Assembly (NCBI GenBank): GCA_023391635.1
Contig: JAEWAQ010000063.1
Span: 1-64,000, forward strand
Origin: Bacillota bacterium
GTDB lineage: Bacteria > Bacillota > Bacilli > Paenibacillales > Paenibacillaceae
Length of the DNA: 64,000 nt
Direction: 5' to 3'
A program made the position numbers and the translations under genes. Below, in pieces: positions 7,479 to 16,513 of the stretch (the first letter of the stretch is position 1; the number at the start of each line of letters is the position of its first letter). Below the pieces are notes generated by a model. The model made no database searches, was not told the DNA's origin, and saw only the letters and a list, made by a program, of their open reading frames with translations.

Positions 7479-10211
7479 ATGAATGAATACATCGGCAGTC
7501 ATGATTTGAGGCTTTCCGACTGGGGGCCGTATACCAAGAAATACATCGGCATCTCGCATATTCCGGATCGTTCCAGGGGCGTGCGGTTCGACCTTGGCGT
7601 ATTCCCGGGATTGTACCGCAGGAAAATCGACGTGCCGAACGCGCTGTGGGAATCCGGCTATCATCCGTGGGAAGCGCTGCCGGACTTGTCCTATTACAGC
7701 CACCGCCACGAACTGGAATGGAAGGATCGGGTGTACGCGGACATTTCCTTTACGGCCCTGTCCGATCGGGCAAGGCTCGTCCGCGCGGAGTGCATAAACC
7801 GGACGGACATTCCGTACAATATCGTACTTCACTACATGGCTTCGATCCATTATCCCCAGCTTCGCGCGCACGGTCCGGTGCTGCAGGCGACGGAAGCGCA
7901 TGTGCCGCCGCGCTCGGTCTGGGTCGATGCGTTGGACTATGAGGAGCTATCATTCGCGAGGCAGCGGCCGTCCGATAGACTCGTCTACGACGGATATGCC
8001 AGAGGTGAAGCCAGAATTCAGCATTTTACCCGCGGTTCAGGGCTAGCGACTGGATTCGGGCAGGACGAGGGGGATCGGGTCAGCTATCGCGTGCCGGTCA
8101 AAGAGCCTATGCGGGACGCCATTCTGCTGCTCCGTTACCGGATGGAAGCGGGCCATGCCGTGACGCTTCGGATGAAGGGGCTGCTGCAGGAAACGGCGAC
8201 GTTAACGGGCGACGGGAAGATTCGACTGCAAAGCTTCAGGATCGGCGAGGTGGAAGAAGGAACGCATGCACTGACAATTGAATCGACGGGCGGCGGCGCG
8301 CTGGAGCTGGACGGCTTCGCGCTGGCGGAATACGCATGCGCCCGCGAAGTCCGGTTCGAACCGCTGCCGACGGGGACGGTTCCCAATCTGCGGCCAGGTC
8401 CCGTACCGGACAGCTTGATCTTGCAGTATGAAGGAGTGGATATGGCATACGGTCTGCTATGGGACGGCGCGCAGAGCGAGGTGCGCCAATATTATGCTTC
8501 CGAGCTGGACCGGTTCATGCGGTTCAAGGCGCACGATCACGTCCACGACGTATTGCGGGACGACGCTTGGGGGGAATGGCGGGATGGACGGGAAGGGCAT
8601 TTCACGAACGTGTTCCAGCGGCCCATCGTGATCGGTCCCGATAGTACGCGCGTGCTTTACGGCATAGTTGTCTGCGGAACGCCCGATGAGGTGATAGACC
8701 AGCTCGCAGGCATGACTCTCCGCGAGAGCGAGCTCGAGGCGGCCGTGCAGGCCAAGCGAGCTGAGCTCGCTGCAGGCGGGTTGCTCCCATCCGGCGAATC
8801 GTACCGGTTCAGCCAGCGGCTGATGGCGGCGACCTTGCTGACCAACGTCGTATTTCCCGTGTACACGAAACGAACCTATATCAAGCACTACACGCCCGGC
8901 CGATGGTGGGATTCCTTGTACACATGGGACGCCGGGTTTATCGGGCTTGGCTTGGCGGAGCTGGACCCGGCCCGGGCTGCCGATTGCCTGAACGCTTACG
9001 TCACCGAGCCCGGGGACGATCAGACAGCTTTCATCCATCACGGCAGCATGGTGCCGGTGCAGCATTACTTGTACCAGGAACTGTGGAACAAGTCGCAGGA
9101 CAAGGAGCAGCTCGCTTTCTTCTATCCGCGGCTGCGGCAGTATTATTTATTCTACAGCGGACAAGCGGCCGGCTCCACGACGGGCGTGCTGCAATCGAAC
9201 CTGCTCAAGACGTGGGACTATTTCTACAATTCCGGCGGGTGGGACGATTATCCTCCGCAGGTGCACGTTCATCGCCAACGACTTCAGTCAATCGTTGCAC
9301 CGGTCATCACGACGAGCCAAGCGATCCGGATTGCCAAAATACTCGTATTCGCGGCGCGGGAGCTGGGCGGTCATGAGGCAGACATCGCGGCGTACGAAGC
9401 GGACATCGCGGCATTCGGCGCGGCGGTGAACCGGCATGCCTGGGACGAAGAGACAGGATATTACGGTTACGTGGCGCACGATGACACCGGCAACCCCGTC
9501 GGGATCGTTCGCCACGAGAACGGCGACAACTTCAACAGAGGCCTTGACGGTACGTATCCGCTCGTCGCGGGCGCGTGCAACCCGGTTCGGGGCGAGAAGC
9601 TTCTGCGGCATCTGCGCGATCCCCGGAAGCTGTGGAGCCCGATCGGGCTCACGGCCGTGGATCAAAGCGCGCCGTATTACTCCAACGAAGGGTACTGGAA
9701 CGGCACGGTGTGGATGGCGCATCAATGGTTCTACTGGAAAACGATGCTGGACTGCGGTCAAGCGGAAGACGCTTGGCGAATTGCCGTCACCGCGTTAGAC
9801 TTATGGAAGAGGGAAGCTGCCGAAACCTATCACTGCTTCGAGCATTTCATCGTGGAATCCGGTCGAGGAGCCGGGTGGCATCAATTCGGGGGGTTATCCT
9901 CGCCAGTGCTCAATTGGCATGCCGCCTACTTCCGGATGGGACGGGTCACGGCCGGCTTCGATGTCTGGATGGGAACCCGGCGCTTCAACGAGGATTATTC
10001 GCGAGCAGAGCTGGCATGGACGCACAGGCCGAACGACATGGATAGCGCATACACCGTCCTCGTTTGCATGAATCCCGCTTATGCGTATACGGTAACCGAA
10101 GGCGTGGACATCGTGCCCTGCTCGCGAAGACATGACGGATTGCTTGAACTGCACCTGGAAGCGGGCCGCGGCGACAGGAAAGTAACGATCAGACGAATGG
10201 AGCCTGACTGA
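7479..10211 (+). CDS. Large (alpha/alpha)6-barrel glycoside hydrolase, GH63-like
   Basis: A 910-residue cytoplasmic enzyme without a signal peptide. Residues 1 to about 420 look like beta-sandwich domains; from about 445 on is an (alpha/alpha)6 barrel with the aromatic-rich segment RWWDSLYTWDAGF (about 475-487), GGWDDYPPQ (about 586-594), GYWNGTVWM and YHCFEHF. In clan GH-G/GH63/trehalase-type enzymes the acid is an Asp in a GWD motif and the base a Glu in the last helices, which points to Asp589 or Asp590 and Glu788; this mapping is inference. GAGGGTG before the ATG at 7479 selects this start. An alpha-glycosidase acting on imported oligosaccharides is the best guess; GH37- or mannosylglycerate-hydrolase-like activity is an alternative. 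Confidence 0.7.
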   Translation: MNEYIGSHDLRLSDWGPYTKKYIGISHIPDRSRGVRFDLGVFPGLYRRKIDVPNALWESGYHPWEALPDLSYYSHRHELEWKDRVYADISFTALSDRARLVRAECINRTDIPYNIVLHYMASIHYPQLRAHGPVLQATEAHVPPRSVWVDALDYEELSFARQRPSDRLVYDGYARGEARIQHFTRGSGLATGFGQDEGDRVSYRVPVKEPMRDAILLLRYRMEAGHAVTLRMKGLLQETATLTGDGKIRLQSFRIGEVEEGTHALTIESTGGGALELDGFALAEYACAREVRFEPLPTGTVPNLRPGPVPDSLILQYEGVDMAYGLLWDGAQSEVRQYYASELDRFMRFKAHDHVHDVLRDDAWGEWRDGREGHFTNVFQRPIVIGPDSTRVLYGIVVCGTPDEVIDQLAGMTLRESELEAAVQAKRAELAAGGLLPSGESYRFSQRLMAATLLTNVVFPVYTKRTYIKHYTPGRWWDSLYTWDAGFIGLGLAELDPARAADCLNAYVTEPGDDQTAFIHHGSMVPVQHYLYQELWNKSQDKEQLAFFYPRLRQYYLFYSGQAAGSTTGVLQSNLLKTWDYFYNSGGWDDYPPQVHVHRQRLQSIVAPVITTSQAIRIAKILVFAARELGGHEADIAAYEADIAAFGAAVNRHAWDEETGYYGYVAHDDTGNPVGIVRHENGDNFNRGLDGTYPLVAGACNPVRGEKLLRHLRDPRKLWSPIGLTAVDQSAPYYSNEGYWNGTVWMAHQWFYWKTMLDCGQAEDAWRIAVTALDLWKREAAETYHCFEHFIVESGRGAGWHQFGGLSSPVLNWHAAYFRMGRVTAGFDVWMGTRRFNEDYSRAELAWTHRPNDMDSAYTVLVCMNPAYAYTVTEGVDIVPCSRRHDGLLELHLEAGRGDRKVTIRRMEPD

Positions 10212-10249
10212 TTGATGCGTGCCCATCGATCGAACGGGAGGCGATCCGA

Positions 10250-12502
10250 TTGTCCGGCATCCGAAAGTTCTTTCGACGAAGACAGACGTTCCTGCTCTAT
10301 TTCGTGCTGCCATATATATTGATCCTATTCCTTCCCGTGCTGTTCGGTGGCATTATCTATTTCAAGTCCCTCGGCATCATCGAGAGCGAAATCGGCAGGG
10401 CGGACGACGCCATCTTGAAGCAGATTCAGCAGAGCGTCGACAGCAAGCTGCGGGATATCGAGCAGTTGGCCGTCAAGATCGAGCTGGATCCGAGAATCAA
10501 AGGGCTGCTGCACGTCACGAACGAGGACGACCCGATATACAGCTACAACAAATATTGGCTCCGCAACGAGTTCAAAACTTATATGCTGGCTGATGAATTC
10601 ATCAGCCGATTCTATATTTATCTGCATCAGTCGGATCGGATATTGGCTTCGAACGGCGTGTTCAGCCCCGAGATCTATCATGACCGGTACTACAAGCAAG
10701 ACAACATCGGCGAGGACAGGTGGCGGTCGCTTCTCTTGCGGCCTCCGTCCAAATCCTACAGCAAGGTCGGAGACGATATCGTATTCGCCAAGCCGCTTGT
10801 GCCGTACGCTTCGATCGATCCGGAAGACGCCATGGGGGCGATCGTATTCCATCTGAACATGGGCGATTGGGACCGCAAGGATACGATTCTGATCATGAAT
10901 GCCGAGGATCGGCTGATGTTCTCTTCCGATCCCGGCCAATATGACAAGCCTATCGCCTATGAACAGCTCAATGAACGCGAAGCGGTGCGGCTTCGGTACG
11001 CCGGTCAGGACATGGTTGCCTATTCGATTCCTTCTGCCGTCGCAGATTGGAAATACGTCTCTCTCGTCCCGCATGAGCTGTTCATGCACAAAGCTTCGGA
11101 CATCCGCAAGCTGACGATCGTCATTTTCGTATTCGTGTTGCTCATGGGCGGGTCTCTCGTATACTTCTTCTCCAGGAAAAACTATCGTCCGATCGTCCAA
11201 CTGCTGCGGGTGATCGGCGGCAAGTCCGGGACGGTCCCGGCCTCCAGGACCAACGAATACAAGTATATCGAAGAAACGGTGTCCAGCATCGTGGCAGAGA
11301 ACGCGCATATGGAGAAGAAGGTCGACCAGCAGCAGAACGCGCTGCGCGACTATTTTCTCATCCGTCTCATCCAGGGCAAGAGCAGCGGCCATATTTCCGC
11401 GGAAGATATGACGGATTCCTACAAGCAGCATTTCAAATCAGACGAGTTCGCCGTCATGCTGTTTCACCTGGAGGAAATGGCAAACGGGCGAGAAGAAGAG
11501 CTGATCGTCTTCATTACGAAGAATATCGCCTTGGACATCGTGCGGCAATACCATACCGGATTCGTCGTCGAGGTCGAGCCGTTCGTCGTATGCCTGGTCA
11601 ATTTCCATCATACCGACAATGCCAGGCAGAAGAAGGAACTGCTCATGATTGCCGAGCAAGCGCAGCGGTTCATCGCTGGCAAATTCGGTGTTTCCTGCTC
11701 GATATCGATCAGCAGTTCCCATCGCTCGCTGGACAATATCAAAGCCGGATACCAGGAAGCGATCGACGCGATCGAATATAAGCTGCTCTTCGGCAGCGAG
11801 AGCATCATCCATTGCGAGGACATTCGGAACCGGACGCGGGAGGCGACGAGCCGGGACTTCTTCAAGTCCTGGGAGCAGCAATTCTCGAGTTACGTGAAGG
11901 CCGGCGATTTCCAGGGCGCCAAGCAGCTTATACGTGAACTGGTCGGGCATACGATCGACCGCGCGCATGTGCCTATCGATATTGTCAAGTGCAACATGTT
12001 CGGATTGATCAATACGGTCATTGCGACAGTCAGCGAGTACAACCTGATCGTGGAGAAAGATTTCCTTAACAAGCTGGACCCGATCGGGCGGCTCGTCTCT
12101 TGCCGAACGTTGCCGCAGCTGGAGAAAGAAATCTGTGAAATTCTCGATGAAATCGAAGCTTATGTGGCGTACAAGAATCAAGTCAACGCCAACAGCTTGA
12201 AGGACGACGCGATTGCGTTGATCGAAGCGCAGTACGGCAATCCGGACTTGAGCGTATCGATGATCGCCGACCAACTGCAGGTGAGCCTGCCTTACTTGTC
12301 CAAGTTTTTCAAGAGCCAGACGGGCGAAGGCGTGCTGGAGTACATTCAGAAAGTCCGGATGCAGAAGGCGCGGGAGCATATGGCGCAGCAGGATTTGAGC
12401 GTCAAGGAGCTGGCGGCGCTCGTTGGCTACACGAATCCGGGCACGTTTACAAGGCTGTTCAAGAAGAATGCGGGCGTTACCCCTGGCAAATTCAAGGGGT
12501 AG
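10250..12502 (+). CDS. Membrane-bound AraC-family regulator with extracellular sensor domain
   Basis: A 750-residue one-component regulator typical of paenibacilli. Helix one is YFVLPYILILFLPVLFGGIIYF (start), an extracellular Cache-like region follows (about residues 45-285), then a second helix LTIVIFVFVLLMGGSLVYFF near 295. The cytoplasmic part ends in an AraC DNA-binding domain with VSMIADQLQVSLPYLSKFF and ELAALVGYTNPGTFTRLF. The start is TTG, with GGGAGG upstream; no ATG is better placed. It lies 38 bp after the glycosidase gene and is closed by its own terminator. It probably senses an extracellular sugar or the binding protein encoded at 13017 and controls the importer operon that follows. 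Confidence 0.88.
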   Translation: MSGIRKFFRRRQTFLLYFVLPYILILFLPVLFGGIIYFKSLGIIESEIGRADDAILKQIQQSVDSKLRDIEQLAVKIELDPRIKGLLHVTNEDDPIYSYNKYWLRNEFKTYMLADEFISRFYIYLHQSDRILASNGVFSPEIYHDRYYKQDNIGEDRWRSLLLRPPSKSYSKVGDDIVFAKPLVPYASIDPEDAMGAIVFHLNMGDWDRKDTILIMNAEDRLMFSSDPGQYDKPIAYEQLNEREAVRLRYAGQDMVAYSIPSAVADWKYVSLVPHELFMHKASDIRKLTIVIFVFVLLMGGSLVYFFSRKNYRPIVQLLRVIGGKSGTVPASRTNEYKYIEETVSSIVAENAHMEKKVDQQQNALRDYFLIRLIQGKSSGHISAEDMTDSYKQHFKSDEFAVMLFHLEEMANGREEELIVFITKNIALDIVRQYHTGFVVEVEPFVVCLVNFHHTDNARQKKELLMIAEQAQRFIAGKFGVSCSISISSSHRSLDNIKAGYQEAIDAIEYKLLFGSESIIHCEDIRNRTREATSRDFFKSWEQQFSSYVKAGDFQGAKQLIRELVGHTIDRAHVPIDIVKCNMFGLINTVIATVSEYNLIVEKDFLNKLDPIGRLVSCRTLPQLEKEICEILDEIEAYVAYKNQVNANSLKDDAIALIEAQYGNPDLSVSMIADQLQVSLPYLSKFFKSQTGEGVLEYIQKVRMQKAREHMAQQDLSVKELAALVGYTNPGTFTRLFKKNAGVTPGKFKG

Positions 12503-12513
12503 CGTTTTTTTTT
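12475..12513 (+). terminator. Terminator overlapping the end of the AraC gene
   Basis: CGTTACCCCT (12475-12484) pairs with AGGGGTAGCG (12495-12504), with one T-G wobble, and is followed by nine T residues. The stem overlaps the last codons of the coding region. It implies that the next locus has its own promoter. Confidence 0.8.
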
Positions 12514-12607
12514 CAGATATTAATTGTTTCTGTTGCACCTGGAATCGTTACGACTTAGGTGCAGCCGCTGGTCTGAGGGAGCGTTAATCGTGGCCATAGT
12601 AACGGTT

Positions 12608-12783
12608 TGTATGATTTTCCATACACGTGACTGCATTCGCGATGACTTTTTAGGGATTTTGTACGTATTTTTCATACATGTAAAGCATTTCGCATCGTTT
12701 CATTCGCTGTATTGTACGGATTTTCGTACAATACAGCAGCTCCATGCCGCTCTCGTGAGCACTTTGTATGGTATTTCATACAA
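12608..12783. repeat. Array of four palindromes spaced 52 bp apart
   Basis: Four inverted repeats of the form TGTAYG-N6/7-CRTACA lie at 12608-12625, 12660-12678, 12706-12737 and 12764-12783. The third is the longest, with perfect 13-bp arms around a 6-base loop; the second has one mismatch. Their centres are 52-53 bp apart, close to five helical turns, while the DNA between them is only weakly similar. The rest of the 514-bp gap (12503-13016) holds no convincing gene. The array could be a multi-site operator for the downstream importer locus or a decayed tandem repeat of the kind common in these genomes. Confidence 0.75.
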
Positions 12784-13016
12784 GACTGTGTTGCTTCCCT
12801 TCACGCTAGGCCCATTCTATTGTTTGCAAATTTAAATTTTGAACGTCCCGCAAAAACTGCGCCACGACCGGCCCGGCACCGCCACGACGGGGGAAATAAA
12901 AATTGCCGCATCCGCAAAAAGTAAGCGTATACAGCCGGCGGCGACTTCTCCTACACTGGTTTCATAACGAGCGCTCGTTACCAGGGATCATCCAACCAAG
13001 GGAGGCCAGTTGCAAG

Positions 13017-14639
13017 ATGAGAACAGTCGCAAAGCCAGTCAAGCTGATACCTGTCCTTATATTGGCGTTCATCGTCATGATGGCGGGATGCAGCAAATCT
13101 TCAACCGATTCGCCGGCCGGAAGCGGCGAAGCTTCTTCGTCCGGCTCGAGCCCCTCGGCGGCAAGCGGCGGCGAAGTGAACAAAGAACCGATCACGCTCA
13201 CGATCTGGATGGCGGTGGAGGGCGGACAGCTCGACCATTACGCCAACGTCGGGGAAAGCCCGGTCGCCAAGGAACTGATGAAGCGGACCGGCGTCAATCT
13301 GAAGTTCATTCATCCGCCGGCAGGGCAGGAGAAGGAACAGTTCAACCTGATGGTCGCCACCCAGGATTTGCCGGACATCGTCATGGGTTACTTCGACGAA
13401 TACAAGGGCGGGGCGGGGCAAGCCGTCAAGGACGGATTGCTGATCGATCCCAAAGAACTGATCGACCAGTACGCGCCGAATCTGAAGAAGATCCTGGATG
13501 CGGATCCGGATGTCGGCAAGCTGATGAGAAACGACGAAGGTCAATTCATCGGATTCGGGGCGCGCATCAGCAACGATGTCGCGCGGGGCAAAGGCATGCC
13601 GTATGCCGGACCGCTCGTCCGCAAGGATTTGCTGGACCAGGCCGGACTCGGCATCCCGGAAACAGTGGACGAATGGCACGATACGCTTAAAGCGCTCAAG
13701 GACAAATTTCCGGAGCTGGAAGCGCCGCTTGGCTGGTCGGACATGAGCGAAGCCGCCCACTTCCTGGCCAGCGCGTACGACGTGCCCGCCAAAGGATTTT
13801 ACGTCGCGGATGGAGCCGTACGATACGCAAATATCCAGCCCAATTACAAGCAATACCTGGAAACGCTGAACCTATGGTACAAGGAAGGCTTGCTGCATAA
13901 GGACTTCGCGACGCACGAGTATACGGACAACATCCTGCCGATGCTGCAGAACGGCAAATTCGCGGCGGCGCCGATGCATCTGTACTGGTACGGCGCCATC
14001 CAGCCGGATCTTCCCGCTGCTTACGAATTCGCGGTTGCGCCGCTGCCGGTGCTGGAGAAAGGCCAGAAGCTGCATATCCGGGCCGACTCCGGCTGGGGCG
14101 TGCGGATGCAGAACGCGAAGTACATCACGACCAAGAACAAGCACCCGGAGGAAACGGTCAAGTTTCTGGATTACTTGTACTCGGACGAAGGCAAGATGCT
14201 GACGAACTGGGGGATCGAAGGTGAGTCCTACACGATCGTGAACGGAGAACCGGAGTTTACCGAGGCGTATACGAAGGACATCTCGAAAATGGGCTTCCTG
14301 TATACCCCCAACGTCCTGAAGCAGCGGATCGACAACCGCATGAATCTGATGCAGTACCAGCTGCCGCTGCAGCATGAAGCTTGGGATTTGTGGGGGGCGC
14401 AGGCCGACATTGCGCTGGCGCTGCCTCCGGGCCTCAGCTTTACCGCCGAAGAACAGGCCGAGAATACGAAAATCATGACCGACGTGAATACCTACAGCGA
14501 CGAGATGTACTTGAAGTTCATCATGGGCGTGGAGCCGCTGGACAAATTCGACGACTACGTGAAGAAGATCGAAGCGTTCGGCATCGGCAGCGTCATCGAG
14601 AACTACAACGCGGCGCTGGAAAGATTGAAGCTCAGGTAA
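13017..14639 (+). CDS. LplA-type extracellular solute-binding lipoprotein
   Basis: A 540-residue lipoprotein that captures an oligosaccharide outside the cell for the ABC permeases encoded next. The signal peptide (residues 1-23) ends at the lipobox MAGC, followed by a Ser/Gly-rich linker, then ITLTIWMAVEGG, which begins the binding domain. Length and the C-terminal pattern fit the long (about 500-560 residue) LplA/YtcQ group rather than the 430-residue maltose group. GGAGG precedes the ATG at 13017; the in-frame extension to 12903 is basic, non-signal-like and unsupported. It is the first gene of the thirteen-gene locus and probably the most strongly expressed. No ATPase gene is nearby, so a shared MsmX-like ATPase must energise the system. 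Confidence 0.9.
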   Translation: MRTVAKPVKLIPVLILAFIVMMAGCSKSSTDSPAGSGEASSSGSSPSAASGGEVNKEPITLTIWMAVEGGQLDHYANVGESPVAKELMKRTGVNLKFIHPPAGQEKEQFNLMVATQDLPDIVMGYFDEYKGGAGQAVKDGLLIDPKELIDQYAPNLKKILDADPDVGKLMRNDEGQFIGFGARISNDVARGKGMPYAGPLVRKDLLDQAGLGIPETVDEWHDTLKALKDKFPELEAPLGWSDMSEAAHFLASAYDVPAKGFYVADGAVRYANIQPNYKQYLETLNLWYKEGLLHKDFATHEYTDNILPMLQNGKFAAAPMHLYWYGAIQPDLPAAYEFAVAPLPVLEKGQKLHIRADSGWGVRMQNAKYITTKNKHPEETVKFLDYLYSDEGKMLTNWGIEGESYTIVNGEPEFTEAYTKDISKMGFLYTPNVLKQRIDNRMNLMQYQLPLQHEAWDLWGAQADIALALPPGLSFTAEEQAENTKIMTDVNTYSDEMYLKFIMGVEPLDKFDDYVKKIEAFGIGSVIENYNAALERLKLR

Positions 14640-14656
14640 GCGGGCAACGCGGGTCG

Positions 14657-14680
14657 GGGGGATGGCGTCCGTCATTCCCC
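14657..14680 (+). other. Stem-loop between binding-protein and permease genes
   Basis: GGGGGATG pairs with CATTCCCC (one G-T wobble) over an 8-base loop, with no T-run. Such intercistronic hairpins usually stabilise the upstream binding-protein message or attenuate the permease genes, which would give the usual excess of binding protein. Confidence 0.5.
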
Positions 14681-14711
14681 TTGCCGCCCTTGTCCGGGAA
14701 GGAGAAGCAGG

Positions 14712-15617
14712 ATGCTGGCATCGCTGGTGAAGGATTGGTCGAAGCATAAATATTTGTATCTGATGGTCGTCCCCTTGGCTGCTTATTATGTCGTCTTTCA
14801 CTACCTGCCGATGTACGGCGCGATCATCGCGTTCAAAGACTACAATCCCGGCACGGGCATCGCGGGCAGCCCGTGGGTTGGACTGCGCCACTTCGATGAT
14901 TTCATCAACGGACCGTATTTCTGGCGGCTGATGAAGAACACGTTCCTACTCAGCTTCTACAGTCTCGTGTTCGGATTTCCGGCACCGATTCTGCTCGCGC
15001 TGCTGATCAACGAGCTGCGGGGCAACGTGTTGAAGAGATTCGTCCAGTCGATTACGTACTTGCCGCATTTCATCTCTGTCGTGGTCATTAGCGGGATCGT
15101 CATCGACATGACCAATTCGAACGGGTTGATCAATAACCTGATCGTTCTGTTCGGCGGCGAACGCTCGACGCTGACGACCGATCCCGGCTGGTTCCGGACG
15201 ATCTATGTCGGTTCGTCCATCTGGACGGAGCTCGGCTGGGGCACGATCATTTATTTGGCCGCCTTGTCGACGGTGAATCCGCATCTGTATGAAGCTGCGG
15301 ACATGGACGGGGCCGGCAGGCTGAAGAAAGCCTGTCACATCACGATTCCGGCGATCGCGCCGGTGATCGTCATCCTGTTGATCTTGCAAATGGGCAGATT
15401 GCTGTCCGTCGGATGGGAGAAGGTGCTGCTGCTGTACAACCCGCTCGTTTACGATACGGCGGATGTCATCGCGACATACGTGTACCGGCGCGGTCTCGAA
15501 CAGGCGGATTACAGCTACAGCGCCGCGATCGGCTTGTTCAATTCGCTCATTAATTTCGCCCTTCTCTTCATCGCCAACAAGATCAGCCAAAAAACGAACG
15601 AAACGAGCCTGTGGTGA
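14712..15617 (+). CDS. ABC transporter permease, LplB type
   Basis: A 301-residue integral membrane subunit of a carbohydrate importer with about six helices. It opens with HKYLYLMVVPLAAYYVVFHYLPMYGAIIAFKDY, the usual first helix of LplB/YtcP-partner permeases. The EAA loop that contacts the ATPase is YEAADMDGAGRLKKACHITIP at about residue 195. GGGAAGGAG lies before the ATG. It follows the binding-protein gene by 72 bp and precedes the partner permease by 8 bp, forming the standard binding protein-permease-permease cassette. Confidence 0.92.
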   Translation: MLASLVKDWSKHKYLYLMVVPLAAYYVVFHYLPMYGAIIAFKDYNPGTGIAGSPWVGLRHFDDFINGPYFWRLMKNTFLLSFYSLVFGFPAPILLALLINELRGNVLKRFVQSITYLPHFISVVVISGIVIDMTNSNGLINNLIVLFGGERSTLTTDPGWFRTIYVGSSIWTELGWGTIIYLAALSTVNPHLYEAADMDGAGRLKKACHITIPAIAPVIVILLILQMGRLLSVGWEKVLLLYNPLVYDTADVIATYVYRRGLEQADYSYSAAIGLFNSLINFALLFIANKISQKTNETSLW

Positions 15618-15625
15618 GGACAGCC

Positions 15626-16507
15626 ATGAAAATGAAAACGGGGATTGGCGGCAAATTGTTCGACGGCTGCAACGTATTGTTCATGATCGCTCTGATGGTC
15701 GTGACGTTGTATCCGCTGCTGTACGTGTTGTTTGCTTCGTTCAGCGATCCGGTGCGCGTATCCGCCGAGCGCGGCATCCTGCTTTATCCGGTCGGTTTCA
15801 CGCTGGACGGCTATGAGCTGGTGTTTCGCAATCCGAATATTTGGAACGGATTCAAAAACACGTTCCTCTATGTACTGGCCGGCACGGCGTTCAGCCTGGC
15901 AAGCACCGCGCTCGGGGCTTACACGCTGTCAAGGAAAGGGCTCATGTGGAACAAGATCCTCATGATCATGGTTGTTGTCACGATGTTTTTCAGCGGCGGG
16001 CTCATCCCGTTGTTTCTGGTCGTCAAATCGCTCGGCATGGTGAACACGTTATGGGCGGTTATCCTGCCCAACGCCGTCTCCGCCTACAATCTGATCGTCA
16101 TGCGGACGTTCTTCCAGAACATTCCCGGCGAGCTGATCGAGTCGGCCAAAATCGACGGCGCCCACGACGCGACGGTCTTCCTGCGGATCGTGCTGCCGCT
16201 GTCTTGGGCGGTCGTGGCGGTTATCGGGCTGTTCTACGCGGTGTCCGAATGGAATTCCTGGTTTAACGCGAGCATCTTCCTGAGGGACCGGACGATGTAC
16301 CCGCTGCAGCTGTTTCTGCGGGAAATTCTGGTGCAGAACAAGCTGGACTTCACCATGATCAGCAACGAAGAGATGGACGGCATGATGGCGAAGCAGTTGA
16401 TCAAATACGCGGTCATTATCGTGTCTACCGTGCCGATTCTGATCGTCTACCCTTTCTTGCAGAAGTATTTCGTCAAAGGCGTCATGATCGGATCGTTGAA
16501 GGAGTGA
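15626..16507 (+). CDS. ABC transporter permease, LplC/YtcP type
   Basis: A 293-residue partner permease of the importer. The first helix is NVLFMIALMVVTLYPLLYVLFASF, followed by the family's FTLDGYELVFRNPNIWNGFKNT stretch; the EAA loop reads ESAKIDGAHDATVFLRIVLP near residue 180, and the C-terminus ends in QKYFVKGVMIGSLKE, typical of this family. The ATG at 15626 has GAGGA at good spacing; upstream GTG codons at 15611 would overlap the preceding gene. It ends six bases before the peptidase gene, so the enzymes that follow are in the same transcript. Confidence 0.92.
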   Translation: MKMKTGIGGKLFDGCNVLFMIALMVVTLYPLLYVLFASFSDPVRVSAERGILLYPVGFTLDGYELVFRNPNIWNGFKNTFLYVLAGTAFSLASTALGAYTLSRKGLMWNKILMIMVVVTMFFSGGLIPLFLVVKSLGMVNTLWAVILPNAVSAYNLIVMRTFFQNIPGELIESAKIDGAHDATVFLRIVLPLSWAVVAVIGLFYAVSEWNSWFNASIFLRDRTMYPLQLFLREILVQNKLDFTMISNEEMDGMMAKQLIKYAVIIVSTVPILIVYPFLQKYFVKGVMIGSLKE

Positions 16508-16513
16508 AGTTTT

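Noticed and set aside
12524..12835. Open frame across the palindrome array
   Set aside because: No ribosome site; composition follows the palindromes, and no homology-like motif.
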